NCBI GenBank assembly: GCA_030035585.1
Contig: CM057468.1
Span: 54,804,145-54,868,144, forward strand
Reading direction: 5' to 3'
DNA from: Dugong dugon
Taxonomy: Eukaryota; Chordata; Mammalia; Sirenia; Dugongidae
Length of the DNA: 64,000 nt
Shown: one piece after another, positions 24,866 through 35,940 of the stretch
Layout of the letters: each line of letters begins with the position of its first letter
Numbering within the stretch: the first letter of the stretch is position 1
Notes under the pieces: model-generated
What the model was told of the DNA's origin: nothing
Database searches by the model: none
Seen by the model: only the letters and a program-made list of their open reading frames with translations
Program-made: the position numbers and the translations under genes

Positions 24866-25544
24866 GGTATGTCTACACAGTTACTCTATGGCCTGTTGAG
24901 AATTCCATGAAGTTGCCTTCTGTCCTCCTCACTTGGAATTGCTGCTGTCTTTGTCTCAAGATGGCTGCGTTGTTCGGAGCTGGCTGGCAGGGTCCCTCAG
25001 CTCTGTTTCTTCTTGTTCATGGTTTTCAGTCAGTTCCTTCTTCCAGTCAGTGTTTGATCTAGTTTTTTATCCTTTCATTTGATGCTCAGGGTTCTGTATT
25101 GTCATCTATATCTGTTTCACTTGGTTTCTTGGTTCTTGGCTGAAGAGGGATGACATGGTGTGTCTAACTAAGCTGCCATGTTGGCAGGAACTCTGTCAAA
25201 TTTTATTTTACCTACATCTTGCGAGCAATCATTTTGGGGCTTCTTCCTAGAAATAGCTAAAATAAATTAGAAATAAATAAAATATTGGATAAATTTTTTT
25301 TTAAGAAAATACTGGCTTCATTATAAAAACAAAAAAAAACTTTTTAAAACTCTTTTTAAAAACAGTTATGATAACTCTAACTATATTTAAAGTTATTGAA
25401 ATGTGTGCATAACTAAATGTACATGTTGAAGTAGGCCCCAAACACAACATAGATTTTTCAGTGTTCAGCGTCCAACTTTTGTGTCTTTGTTCATGTCCTC
25501 TCTTGAAAGATTAGAGGACAAAATTGCATTGTCAGCTGAGCATG

Positions 25545-25700
25545 GCAGAAATAGCACATGTCTGGGGAGTTACACAAACCAGACTTCTAATTCTTATTAT
25601 TAGATGTGGTGCTTCAGATAAGTTACCTAACCTCTCTGAGCCTTCATTTCCTTACCTACTTGTAACCTTGGAAGAAAGAGAGATGATTCATTTAAAGCAT
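25545..25700 (+). mobile_element. MIR fragment
   Basis: MIR core order 'cttcagataagttacctaacctctctgagccttcatttccttacc'-like, at 25610-25665, with a decayed head. Confidence 0.6.
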
Positions 25701-25854
25701 TTATCAAACAATAAGAATTTAAAATAGATAGCTGTTATGATTTATATGGAAAATACAGAAGCATGTCACTTGACTGTGGTTAACCTTGTATCTGTAGGGT
25801 TTGTATAGCTATCCAGGTCCTTTAAGAAACACATTTACTATGCTTGTAGTAAAT

Positions 25855-26258
25855 TGTTATTATTGTTAGTTGCTGTCCAGTCAACTCTGAGTCATGACTC
25901 ATGATGACTGGATGTACAACAGAGTGAAATTATTGCCCCGTCCTGTGCCATCTTCACAATCATTGGTATGCTTGAGTCCATTTTTGCAGCCACTGTGTAT
26001 TTTAAGTGACTCATCCTAGGTGGCTCATCTTCCAGTACCATACTGAACAATATTCTGTCGTGATCCATAATCTTTTCATTGGCTAATTTTTGGAAATAGA
26101 TTGCCAGGCCTTTCTTCCTGTTTGTCTTTGCCTGGAAACGTTGCTGAAACCTGTCCACCATGGGTGACTCTGCTGGTATTTGAAATACTAGTGGTGTTGC
26201 TTGCAGCATCGTAGCAGCAAGCAAGCCACCACAGTGCAACAAACTGACAGATGGGTGG
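25855..26258 (-). mobile_element. RTE-tailed SINE/LINE fragment
   Basis: Shares 'cctgtgccatcttcacaatca...gcttgagtccatttttgcagcc' with the 3' part of the RTE fragment at 5524-6378 and with 32553-32745. It continues into a region ending 'ctgacagatgggtgg'. Probably a SINE mobilised by RTE. Confidence 0.65.
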
Positions 26259-27855
26259 GCAAGTACAGAATTTTAACAAACATTAAGTTAAGTAGTAAAT
26301 TAAATTGGATATCTTCAAAAGTTGCTTTAATACTAATGAGACAAATGCGATTTACCTAGAATTCCACCCTCTTGGTAGTATCTCTGCCTTAATGTGAAGT
26401 GGAATATGTCTTGATTATTTTTTAATTTCTGAGATGCTTTGTCCAGATAGTAAAACTTTAGGATTGCTTTGGGTCTGGATGCACTGCAGAGCTGTGTAAG
26501 TTTGGAGCCAACCCCAAGGGTTACTATTTGTTATGAGGGTGAGGCGTGGTGACTTTCTTTTTGTGGTTCAAACAGATTTTGAGTTCAAGAGTCCCTAAGG
26601 GAATTTACTTGGGACTTGCTTCACCTTTTTGTCTTTGGCTTAGAGTGGGACACTCAGATCTTAAAAAATTCTGTGTAATGAACCAAATCATGGAACATTT
26701 CTAGGTGTTGAATGTAAGTCGAAAGCATAAAAATATAAACTAATAACATATAATAAAACTGTAGCCTGCACAGATTTCTACCATTGTTTTCTGGTAGTGG
26801 CAGATCTAAGGAACATTTTATTAAGCCATGTTTTACAAGCAGTACTTTTATTTTGGTTTAATATAGCCTCGTGAAAAAGTGTAAGGAGAAAAGATAAAAT
26901 TAAATATTCAGTTTATTTTTGATGGAAAGGAAGAAAATTATTTCTTTTAAATTTTCCTTTATTTATCCTCTAAAGTTCCATGTAAATGTTAGTGATTACA
27001 TATTATAGCAATTTGAGAATCTTGAAGGTAGGCTATGAAATACATGTAAGGCTCTTGTCTACACCTACTACACAGCAAATCATTTTCAAAATGGATCTGG
27101 ATTCTTGACACTTTTATTAGTACAGGATAAAATACGTGTATCCACATCTGAAAATATAATCGAGCCTTTTTCTTTTGTCACCCCAGGGCATGGTGTTTCA
27201 ATATCTTCCAAGGAAATAATAAGAACGAGGAGTAAAGTAAGTGGTTGGCCCGTAAATCTCTTATAGAGGCAATAATTTTATTTTACTAGCTTAAGTGCTT
27301 TGAAATGGAGAAAATCAGGGTAAAATCTCATTTTCTACTCATTGTGCCTTTGGGGAACAATTATCACTTCTTAAGCAATTTTGCATTGCACTCTTAAAAA
27401 AAATCTGATAAGAAATCATTCATTCATTGAGAAGAAGGGCATGCACCCTGGTTATTTTTCTGGCTATGCTAATAGATTTCTGCTGATCCAAGCACACCCC
27501 TTTGCCCTGTTCACATTAGGAAACAATGACATTCATTTGTGATGTGACTGACGAGGGCTGGGGGTACATTCTGCAACCATAGAACAAAATGAAGCCATTG
27601 GCCTAAATATGGACTGAGTCTTTGACCTTGACCCCATTAGTACTTTGACCAATGTGGAGAATTGCCAGAAGCTTGCATTTAGAATTCTCCTGTATCACAT
27701 GATGTGACAGAAAGCACCATTTAAACATCGTTAAGACTAAAATGTCCCTGTTTGGAAAATAAAATACAGAAAAATAGCTTATTATTAATTCAACATTGGT
27801 ATCTTCTGCCAATAAATTATTTAAGTAACTATGCTAGAAACAGCAATAAAATAAC
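26259..27855. other. Unannotated stretch
   Basis: AT-rich; no gene, RNA or nameable repeat is seen. Confidence 0.4.
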
Positions 27856-28010
27856 AAGCCAAACCCTTTGCCGTTGAGTTGATTCCAACTCGTAGCAACC
27901 ATGTAGGACAAAGTAGAGCTGCCTCATAGGGTTTCCAAGGAGCGGATGGTGGATTTGAACTGCCGACCTTTTGGTTAGCAACAGTAGCTCTTAACCGTTG
28001 CGCTAACATT
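27856..28010 (-). mobile_element. AfroSINE, 45-nt-deleted form
   Basis: Minus-strand copy with the short body ('gggtttccaaggagcggatggtgg'). The head is decayed at 'cgttgcgctaaca'. Confidence 0.88.
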
Positions 28011-28257
28011 TATTGAGTGTTTTTTATATGCCAGTGGGCATCTTCTAAGTCTTTGACATTCATTATCTCACTTAACTCTCACAATGACCCATGGAATACA
28101 TATTATTATCTCTACTTTACAACAAAGAATCTTATATTGAGATATTTTAAGGGCTATAGAGTGCGAAAGCCACCATTAGATCATTGAGCTCAGATTCTGG
28201 CATCCACAGACCTAACCATGTAGATGTATTGCCCCTTTCCTACATATTTATAATTTC
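28011..28257 (-). mobile_element. Possible L2/MIR3 fragment
   Basis: 'tttattgagtgttttttatatgcca' followed by 'cattatctcacttaactctcacaa' resembles the end of an L2 element in antisense. Confidence 0.5.
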
Positions 28258-28466
28258 TAGGGGTCCTTGGGTGATGCAAATAGTTAAGTGCTGGACTACT
28301 AATCTAAATGTTGGCAGTTTAAACCTACCCAGAGGTGCCTCAGAAGTAAGGCCTGGAGATCTGCTTCTGAAAGGTCACAAACTTGAAAACCCTATGGAGC
28401 ACAGTTCTGCTCTGCACACATGAGTTGAAATTGACTTGAGAGCAACTAACAACAATAGTAACAGCA
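28258..28466 (+). mobile_element. AfroSINE, second subfamily
   Basis: Head 'ggggtccttgggtgatgcaaat', body 'cccagaggtgcctcagaagt', tail with 'aacaacaatagtaacagc'. Confidence 0.83.
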
Positions 28467-28605
28467 AATTCTACATTCCAGGCAGAGCTTGTCACAAAGT
28501 ATGTGTTGATTAAATGTTTGGTCAAATGAATACTCTTCAAAAATGGATTTGAGTGGTTTCAGCTTCAGAGTAGGATTAACGATCTAGCGAAGTTCACTGT
28601 ACCAG

Positions 28606-28806
28606 TATCAGTTGCTGTCGAATAGATTCCAACTCATGGCGATCCACGTGCTGCAGAGCACAACTGTACTCTGTAGGGTATTCATGGCTTTGTCCTTTCG
28701 GATGAGGATCGCCAGATCTTTTTTTCTGAGATGGCTCTGGGTGTGTTTGAACTGTCAGTCTTTCTTTAGTAGCCAACAGCTGAGCGTTTAACCATTTGCG
28801 CCATCT
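28606..28806 (-). mobile_element. AfroSINE, second subfamily
   Basis: Minus-strand copy with head 'atttgcgccatctag'. It directly precedes the next SINE, separated only by that SINE's target duplication. Confidence 0.8.
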
Positions 28807-28820
28807 AGAAACTCACTATA

Positions 28821-28965
28821 AAACCAAAAAAAACTGCTGCTTTGAGATGATTCCGACCCATAGAGACCCTATAGGACAGAGTGGAACTGCCCCATAGGGT
28901 TTCCAAGGAGCCGCCAGTGGATTCAAAGTATTGACCTTTTGGTTAACAACCAAGCTCTTAACCAC
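28821..28965 (-). mobile_element. AfroSINE, 45-nt-deleted form
   Basis: Bounded by the perfect 12-bp duplication AAACTCACTATA (28809-28820 and 28966-28977). Confidence 0.92.
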
Positions 28966-29027
28966 AAACTCACTATACTCTAGGATAATTCCATGCCCAA
29001 GGCCACACTAGCCTCAGGCATTATGAA

Positions 29028-29082
29028 CAAAACCCAAAACCCTTTGCTGTCAAGTCGATTCCTACTCATAGTGATCCTATAG
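29028..29082 (-). mobile_element. AfroSINE tail fragment
   Basis: Only the 3' portion ('caagtcgattcctactcatagtgatcctatag') remains. A MIR-like stretch follows at about 29090-29220 ('ttttacagatgaggaatttgag'). Confidence 0.75.
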
Positions 29083-29239
29083 CTACCCCCATAAAGGAGG
29101 TACTGTTAATGTTATAATTTTATTGTTCTAATTTTACAGATGAGGAATTTGAGACACAGGAGTGTCTTCTCTAAAACCACTCTGCTCTTAAGTGGCAGAG
29201 CCAGAATCCCAAGTCAGGTGTGTCCAATACCAGGGCCCT

Positions 29240-31190
29240 AAATCGTAATCATCAAACTATCCCACCTTTATCTCCTTTTGTCTGGAGGAAATAAACCTTC
29301 CCTAAATTCATTCTTTGAATCTTTAGCACCCGGAATAGTGTTTGAATAAAATTGAGATTGATGAAAATAATCTACTTCACTCTGCTTACTTTCATGCTCC
29401 CTTTGAAATATTAATATTTATTTGTTACTACTTAGAACTAAGAGGAAGACAAGCGTCTACAGGGAAATCATGAACAGCATAGTCACATTATTTATGAAAA
29501 AACTAGTAGAGTATGGCATTGACCAGTTATTTTATGTTTTAGTAATACTCACAAGAGTATTAGCTGGATATATGGTAGAACACGATGATATGCGTGTCCT
29601 TGAGCTATTTGGTTAGTTGATCTACTGTCCTATTAAGCCCCTATTTTATGCCGCAAAAAGGCAAAAACATTTTCTTTTAGCAAGCTCAATAAGGGTCTTA
29701 TGAAAATTATGGAATAAAATAGGGCTAGGAAAGCAATCAGAAAATTATTTTCATTGAATTGAAGAAACATGCAATGGAAAAAAAATTAAAGAATATCCTA
29801 AAGACAGTTCTATCAGATTATTAGGCAGCCCGTTTAAACCCAGCACATTCAAGCAACCTGCCTTTAAATGTATCACCGTCTTAAAACAGTCAGTTGTATT
29901 TTTAAGACCTTTATTATAAACAACAACAACAACATAAAAACTGATGAACATTCCAGGCCAGCGCAGAGATATATACATGATGGATGGAAACATTTCAGTT
30001 ATCTGAAATTTGCTCTTTTGATAAACTCCCCTTTCTAGAACCTGTCTGGAAGCCACAGAGTTAGCACATACTGTCTTTATGCTTCAAAGTGAGATTTCAG
30101 AGTTTGTGCATACCAGACCATACTTTCTCCTACCAAGTCAAACACAATTGCTTATTTGCTTTTCCTAACTCACCACTTGTTAGAAGAAGAAAATTAAAAA
30201 GAAGCCTTGGGCTAGTACTAAAAGCAAATACATAGTTACCAGCAAACAGGACTTCAATGTAAGAAGAGACTGAAAAAGAAAATTTAACACATTATTTATC
30301 GTCAAACGTCAGGGAGACAGCAGTAGAGTGCAGCTGTGAGGGCAAAATCTCCATCTACCTTTTGCTTATTAGCTATATAATTCTAGGAAAAATAGTTAAA
30401 TTCTTAGAGTATCCATTTTATTATTATCTGTAGATGAAAATAATATACTATAATTTGCAGGGTGATTTTAGGGATTAAGTGAAATAACATGTACAAAATG
30501 CATGGTCAATTTGTTTGACTCTCAGTCCCCAAAGCACATCTCTGTGTATACCTCAATAGCTTTCATAATTCAATGGACCCTAAGGTAATTCACTTCATAA
30601 TAATGATTGATACAGGGTTGTTATGAAGAAATTAAAAGTATATACAACATATCCTAATTACTGATTTATGCCAGTATATAATTCATGTTAGAAGAACACT
30701 TCAAAATGATTCAAGATTAAGCCATCCCTGGAATGGGTTACCCATTCCATTTTTCTGTTTGGCCCTTGGCACCACCCTTTGGGGACTAGAGTCCCACCCT
30801 GTTCTCCCAGGACCCAGGCTGGCAGGGCAACTTGTCTGAAATGTTGCTAGTATGCTGACTGGAGAAACAAGAGTTCTGGCAAGTATCACACTGGCAATTA
30901 ACTGGCCCAGAAGTGACACACACTGCTTGTGTATATTTTCACATGGCCTCGTCCTACCACAAGGGGCCCAGAATGTGCAGTCCTACTCTATACCCAGAAG
31001 GTGGAGAACTGAAGATATTTGAGGACCAGTCCTAATGACTAAATTCTAAAGAAACTGATACAAACCAAATTGCCAATATATTTATTTGTAAGGAAAAAAT
31101 TTGGGATGAATCAGATTGGATACTAACATTTGTCTATGAAAAACTTTCTCCCTTTGCTATCTTATTAATTTAAAAAGGGGCTATCAATTT
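29240..31190. other. Unannotated stretch
   Basis: AT-rich sequence with no gene or confident repeat. Open frames at 29422-29616 and 29751-30056 (minus) carry no domain. Confidence 0.4.
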
Positions 31191-31192
31191 CT

Positions 31193-31390
31193 AGGACTCC
31201 CTGGGTCGCATGGATGGTTTAGTGTTGAACTACTAACCAAAAGGTTGGTGGTTCGAACCCACCCGGGGTGCCTCAGAAGACAGGCCTGGTGATCTGTTTC
31301 TGAAAGGTCACAGCCTTGAAAACCCTATGGAGCAGTTCTACTTTGCACGCAGAATTGACTCAATGGCAACTAATAACAGCAACAACATCA
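31193..31390 (+). mobile_element. AfroSINE, second subfamily
   Basis: Head 'ggactccctgggtcgcatgg', B-box-like 'ggttcgaaccc' intact, tail 'aacagcaacaac'. Confidence 0.86.
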
Positions 31391-32075
31391 GCATCTGTTT
31401 GTAGTTTTTTCACGTGGTTGGTGTTGACTTTCCAGGAAACTCTTATGGATATCAGAGCTGAGAAGCTTCAATTTAAAAGTTTCTTGGTGGGCATACAATC
31501 AGGTCATACTGAATTGAATAATTTAGGGTGGTTCATCCATATTTTGGTAAAGCCTAATGAACTATCCTTCATCACAGCAGTAAACACGTCTCTAGGGCTA
31601 GGGTTCACAGATTTAAAGTCTGCCTTGTGGTGAGTAATCATTTGTGAATTTTGTATTTCTAACTTTTGTTGTACCCAGTTCCAAGCTGACCCACTGTTTT
31701 CAGACAGGTTTCCTTCAGTTTATTAATACCTTCGAGGAGACTATATTCAAGCCCTAGCCCTGCTATTCCTGCCTTTCTCTTTTTATTTGTTGGTTTTTGT
31801 TTTGTTTTAATGAAGGTATATTTTACTTAAAAGGTGGCTCCTGCATATGTCTGATCTCATACTTTATGTTTTGCTTAACTGGTTTTATTTTAGGGCTAAA
31901 GGTGCCTCTGTGCTGCCTCTGTTTGAGAGAAATAGAAATATTTAATATTAAATGTTGGATCTGTTCACTAAGCCACGGGTAGCTGCAGCACTGGGTTGAA
32001 GAGGGTTCACTGGGGAAGAATGAGTAGATGTATTAGTGATGAGGCCATGAGTTCAGAAGGGGTGATGGCTATATG
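31391..32075. other. Unannotated stretch
   Basis: No gene or nameable repeat is seen; 'tttttgttttgtttt' near 31795 is simple sequence. Confidence 0.4.
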
Positions 32076-32251
32076 AAGGAGCCCTTGTGGCGCAGTGGTT
32101 AAGTGCTCGGAGGTTCGAACTTACCAGCTGCTCTGCAAGAGAAAGATATGGCAGTCTGCTTCTGTAAAGATTACTTCCTTGGAAACCCTGTGGGGCAGTT
32201 CTAGTTTGTCCTATGGGGTCACTAAGTCAGAATCGACTCAGTGGCAATGGA
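32076..32251 (+). mobile_element. AfroSINE, long form, head-deleted internally
   Basis: 'ggagcccttgtggcgcagtgg' head is joined early to 'ggttcgaac', so about 20 nt between the A- and B-like boxes are missing. The rest is typical. Confidence 0.87.
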
Positions 32252-32552
32252 TGACTCTACATGAGGCTCATGTTTGCAGTGTCAAGGCTGAAGCAATAAT
32301 GGGAACAAATTAGCAGTGTGCCCAGATCACATCTCCTGATAATGATAGCATTCTGGTGATAATATCTCTGCTTTAATGGAAGAGATTAATATTCATCATT
32401 ACAATCCCCAGCCCAGAAGAAAAGGTAGAAAGGCCTTTATTGGTGTCACTCAGTATTATTCTGAGCATTTTTATGTCCATGACTCTTGATCAATAAAAGT
32501 CAAAAGATACGCTGATTATATACATTTTCTTTAGAAAAATCATATTCACTCT

Positions 32553-32745
32553 TGCTGTTGTTAGGTGGCATCGAGTCGTTTCCAACCCATAGTGACCCTA
32601 TGTACAACAGAACAAAATACTGCCCAGTCCTGTGCCATCCTCACAATCGTTGCTATGTTTGAGCCCATTGTTCCGGCCACTGTGTCGATCCATCTCATTG
32701 AGGGTCTTCCTCTTTTTTTTGCTGACCCTCTACCTTACCAAGCAT
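32553..32745 (-). mobile_element. RTE-tailed SINE fragment
   Basis: 'gctgttgttaggtggcatcgagtc' joined to 'cctatgtacaacagaacaaaatactgcc' and 'cactgtgtcgatccatctc'. Same family as 25855-26258, related to the 3' end of the RTE fragment at 5524. Confidence 0.72.
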
Positions 32746-32869
32746 AATGTTAAATCATATTTAACTCACTACATTTATTCATACGCTTGTTGAAGAAATA
32801 CAGAAAGAATGTTCCTACTTATATAACTACCGAGATGAAATCAGAGCCAAAAAGGAACTCAGTACTTAC

Positions 32870-33450
32870 AAGGTCAATACTAGTTGGTATATTGCCAAAA
32901 AAGTTCTCAGCATCAGCGTGCAAGAGGAAAGCTGCAACATTTCATTGAGCAAAAACATACAAACTGCTCTCTTGGGATCTGATCGTCCTTGACTGGGGAA
33001 AAATATTCCAGGGTAGAATGAACTGTACTCGGTTTCTGTTTGTACAAGGTCTTGAGATATGGATGTATAACAGAGTATCATCACCAGTAGGCAGGACTTT
33101 CTTGAGACCCAGCACCTGGAGTACCTTATATAGTACAAGCCTATATATCTGTGCTGGAAATGTCATGAAGTAAGCAGTTAGGATATTTTGAATCACTCTC
33201 TACTAAAAATATCATGAGAGGGGTTGTAAGAGAAGTTACCGAGTGGTGAGAATGAAGGCAATGTTCCTATTCCTCATGCTTTCTAAAAAGTCAATACTAG
33301 TTCACATGTTTCCAAAAAGTTTTCAAAATCAGTGTAAAAGAAGAAAGTTTCACCATTATGTTAAGCAAAAATATATCCACTGTTCTTTAGAGATCTGATT
33401 GTCCTTGATTTGGGGGAAAATTTCAGGGTAGAATTTTTTATTTACTCTGG
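32870..33450 (+). repeat. Diverged local direct duplication (two copies of about 155 bp)
   Basis: Copy 1 (about 32870-33027) and copy 2 (about 33287-33450) share the same order of blocks: 'gtcaatactagtt', 'ccaaaaa.gttttcaaaatcag-like', 'gagcaaaaa', 'gatctgat.gtccttga' and 'cagggtagaat'. The offset is about 415 bp. No coding frame is shared. Confidence 0.75.
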
Positions 33451-33848
33451 GAGCCTCTAGTCTCCAACAGTCCTAGAGTCAACTTCATGTGAGGCTGGGC
33501 AGATACAGGATGGAATCAATCATTGGCCACAGGTCCCACCTTCAGGCATTTCGAGTTCATTACCCTGCTGCCTCCTATAAAGAGGGCAGGAGTACCAGCC
33601 TCTCAGACTTCCCTGCAATTGCTTAACTGTATGAGTTTATAGAAAATCACATTCTTAATACAGTAGTCAGCACTTCTGAACTGGTCTGCTTCTATTTCTG
33701 ATGAGGCTGCCTCAGGGTAGAAGCTGGAAGTTTTAATTCAAATGACAGAAGTCTCAGGGTATGTTATCTCTCCAGCTCCCTTTTTGTTCATAATGTTTGA
33801 GGACAATGTGGCTTTGGGAGTGGAATTACCTTGGGTGTAGTGAGCTTC

Positions 33849-34055
33849 GGAAATCCCTTGGTGGTGCAAACAATTAATGTAGGTCGGCTGCTAACCGAAA
33901 GGTTGAAGATTCAAGTCCACCCAGAGGTACCTCGAAAGAAAGGCCTAGAAATATACTTCTGAAAAATCAGCCATTGAAATCCCTGTGGAGCTCAGGTCTA
34001 CTCTGATACACATGGAGTCACCATGAGTGGAAATCAATTCAATGGCAACTGGTAG
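33849..34055 (+). mobile_element. AfroSINE, second subfamily
   Basis: Head 'atcccttggtggtgcaaaca', body 'acccagaggtacctcgaaag'. Confidence 0.84.
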
Positions 34056-34182
34056 TGAGCTTCACCAGATCCTTAATGCCTCTCTGAAGCTGATACCACC
34101 TTAATTCGTCTTTGGGATTATTCATCCAACCATATTTAGTCAACACTTACTTTGTGCCAAGTCTTTCCTAGAGTATAGGATA

Positions 34183-34241
34183 CCCAAACAAACAAACAGA
34201 CCTCTTGCTGTAGAGTCGATTCTGACTCATAGCGACCCTAT
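34183..34241 (-). mobile_element. 5'-truncated AfroSINE with target duplication
   Basis: Only the 3' 50-60 nt inserted. AGAGTATAGGATA is repeated at 34170-34182 and 34242-34254, so the copy arrived truncated rather than being eroded. Confidence 0.88.
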
Positions 34242-34335
34242 AGAGTATAGGATAGATACTATAAAAAGAAAAAGACACAAGGACGTGGCATTTTGTTGAG
34301 GGGGGCAGCCGTCTAAGGAAACAATTATAAGCAAA

Positions 34336-34500
34336 AACCAAAAAAGCAAACCCATTGCCATTGAGCCTATTCCGACTCATAGTGACCCTACAGAACAGAG
34401 TAGAACTGCTCCATAAGGTTTCCAAGGAGCAGCTGGTGGATTCGAACTGCCTACCTTTTGGTTAGCAGCCAAGCTCTTAACCACTGTGCCACCAGGGATC
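34336..34500 (-). mobile_element. AfroSINE, 45-nt-deleted form
   Basis: Near-consensus copy from 'aaaaaccaaaaaagcaaaccc' to the head 'gccaccagggatcc'. Confidence 0.9.
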
Positions 34501-35035
34501 CTGTATTGTATTTTATGTAGCTTAGTTCAGAATTCTGAGGAAACCCAGAGGAAAAGGGGTACTGTGCAAGTCTTCACTAAAGAGGTGATGGAATGGCTGG
34601 ATCTTGAAGATGAGGAGGAGTTCGCCAGCCAGAAAAAGAAAAGGCTATACTGATGTTCACAAAAGTGCAAATTATATCAAAGAACCTGGACTGCTCAGTG
34701 AAGAGAATGGATTACGTCAGGATGGACACTGTACGTGGGAAGCAAGACCTGTGGGGTTGGGAGCAGCGCTAGCTGATGAGGAACAGGGACAGGAAAGGAT
34801 GATTTGGACTATATTGTGATCACTCTGACATGTTGAGGGTTTTGGACTTTTATTCTACTAGAAGTGAGGGAGCCACTGAAGTTTTCATGACACAGAGAAA
34901 TATCATGATCAAATCTATTCTTCAGAGAGAACCCTCTGGCATTTACATGGAGGGTAGACTGGAGGTGGAGAGGGGCCAGGGCAAGGTAAATGAATTGTCA
35001 GAGCTGTTTAGAGTATTGAATTGTTAGGACATGTA
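34501..35035. other. Stretch holding one old unnamed repeat
   Basis: 34820-35000 resembles 39955-40150 (both contain 'ttttgaggagaggcgtgacatg' / 'gttttcatgacacagagaaat'-type blocks). This suggests two relics of one old family that I cannot name. No gene is seen. Confidence 0.35.
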
Positions 35036-35043
35036 AGTGACTA

Positions 35044-35218
35044 AGGAGGAGCCTTGGTGGCACAGTGGTTAAGAGCTCAGCTGCTAACCAAAAGGTTGGC
35101 AGTTTGAATCCATCAGCTGCTCCTTGGAAACCCTGTGGGGCAGTTCTACTCTATCCTGTAGGGTCGTTATGAGTTGGATTCAACTTGATGGCTATGGGTT
35201 TGGTTTGGTTTTTGTTTG
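35044..35218 (+). mobile_element. AfroSINE, 45-nt-deleted form
   Basis: Typical head and short body with a TTTGGTTTGGTTTTTGTTTGG tail. 'tgactaag' before and after is a likely target duplication. Confidence 0.9.
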
Positions 35219-35239
35219 GTGACTAAGAAAGAGGAGGAT

Positions 35240-35400
35240 CCATTCATACATTCATTCAACAGATAATTTGTAGAGCCCCTATTCCCTGCCAGGAACTGTT
35301 TTAGGTGTTGAGGATACTGAGTTAAAAAAGATAAAAGTCCTTGCTCTCACAGAGTTTGCATGTAATGAGAGAGACAAAAAGAAACGTCTACTAATGTACA
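35240..35400 (+). mobile_element. L2-like fragment
   Basis: 'cattcattcaacagataatttgtagagccc...ctgccaggaactgttttaggtg' matches the widespread L2 3' block, antisense reading. Confidence 0.6.
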
Positions 35401-35556
35401 TTAGGTCATGATGTGATGCTAAGCACTACAAAGAAAAATAAGGCATGTGGCAGAAGTGACATTAGGATTCTGTTCCATTTAAATAAATGACAACATCTAC
35501 TACCACATTTTGTTTTGTGATCCAGCAGCCAGATTCTAGAAAATTCTGGATAGTAG

Positions 35557-35732
35557 AGGGTTGTCAGGTAAAATATAGGAAGCTCAGTTAAATTTGAATT
35601 TCAGATGAACAGTGAATACGTATGCTCAAAAGTATGATTATGTTCCATTTAAATTTAAAAAATTATTATTTATCTGAAATTAAAATTCCACTAGGCATCT
35701 CATATTTTGATTTGCTAATACTGACAACCCTA
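35557..35732. mobile_element. Palindromic MITE-like element
   Basis: About 176 bp whose two arms are inverted copies: left 'agggttgtcaggtaaaatat...ttgaatttcagat', right 'atctgaaattaaaatt...atattttgatttgctaatactgacaaccct'. It resembles the near-palindromic MER-type non-autonomous DNA elements common in placental mammals. The target duplication is unclear. Confidence 0.75.
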
Positions 35733-35749
35733 GTGTAAAGCTATGTCCT

Positions 35750-35940
35750 AAGCACTCAGTTGCTAACCAAAAGATCAGCAGTTCAAACCCACCAGCCGTT
35801 CCATGGGAGAAAGATGTGGTAGTCGGCTTCTGCAAAGATTTATAGCCTTGCAGATTCTATGGGGCAATTCTACTCTTCCCCATAGGGTCGCTATGAGTTA
35901 GAATAGACTCGATGGCAATGGGTTTGGTTTTAGGTTTTGG
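35750..35940 (+). mobile_element. AfroSINE, long form, head truncated
   Basis: Starts inside the head at 'cctaagcactcagttgctaacc'; retains the long block 'gggagaaagatgtggtagtcgg' and ends in a TTTGGTTTTAGG tail. Confidence 0.87.

Larger units (their letters stand above)
16867..25195 (-). mobile_element. Full-length L1 retrotransposon, inactive
   Basis: The minus strand runs from the L1 5' end near 25195 ('cctgccaacatggcagc') to a 3' end with an AATAAA signal and a short A tail at about 16870-16895. TCAAATTTTATT is duplicated at 16855-16866 and 25196-25207, so this is a complete insertion of about 8.3 kb, including a later 0.58-kb insertion near 24.3-24.9 kb. The 3' untranslated part (16867 to about 18250) is unusually long. 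The 5' part (about 23400-24280) is GC-rich. ORF2 is badly broken (see 18260-22100). ORF1 is expected between about 22100 and 23400, but I cannot delimit it. Confidence 0.9.

Noticed and set aside
32076-32130. Possible tRNA gene (A- and B-box-like sequences), as in other SINE heads
   Set aside because: These are tRNA-derived SINE heads repeated about 30 times; none folds into an intact cloverleaf with its own anticodon arm by eye.
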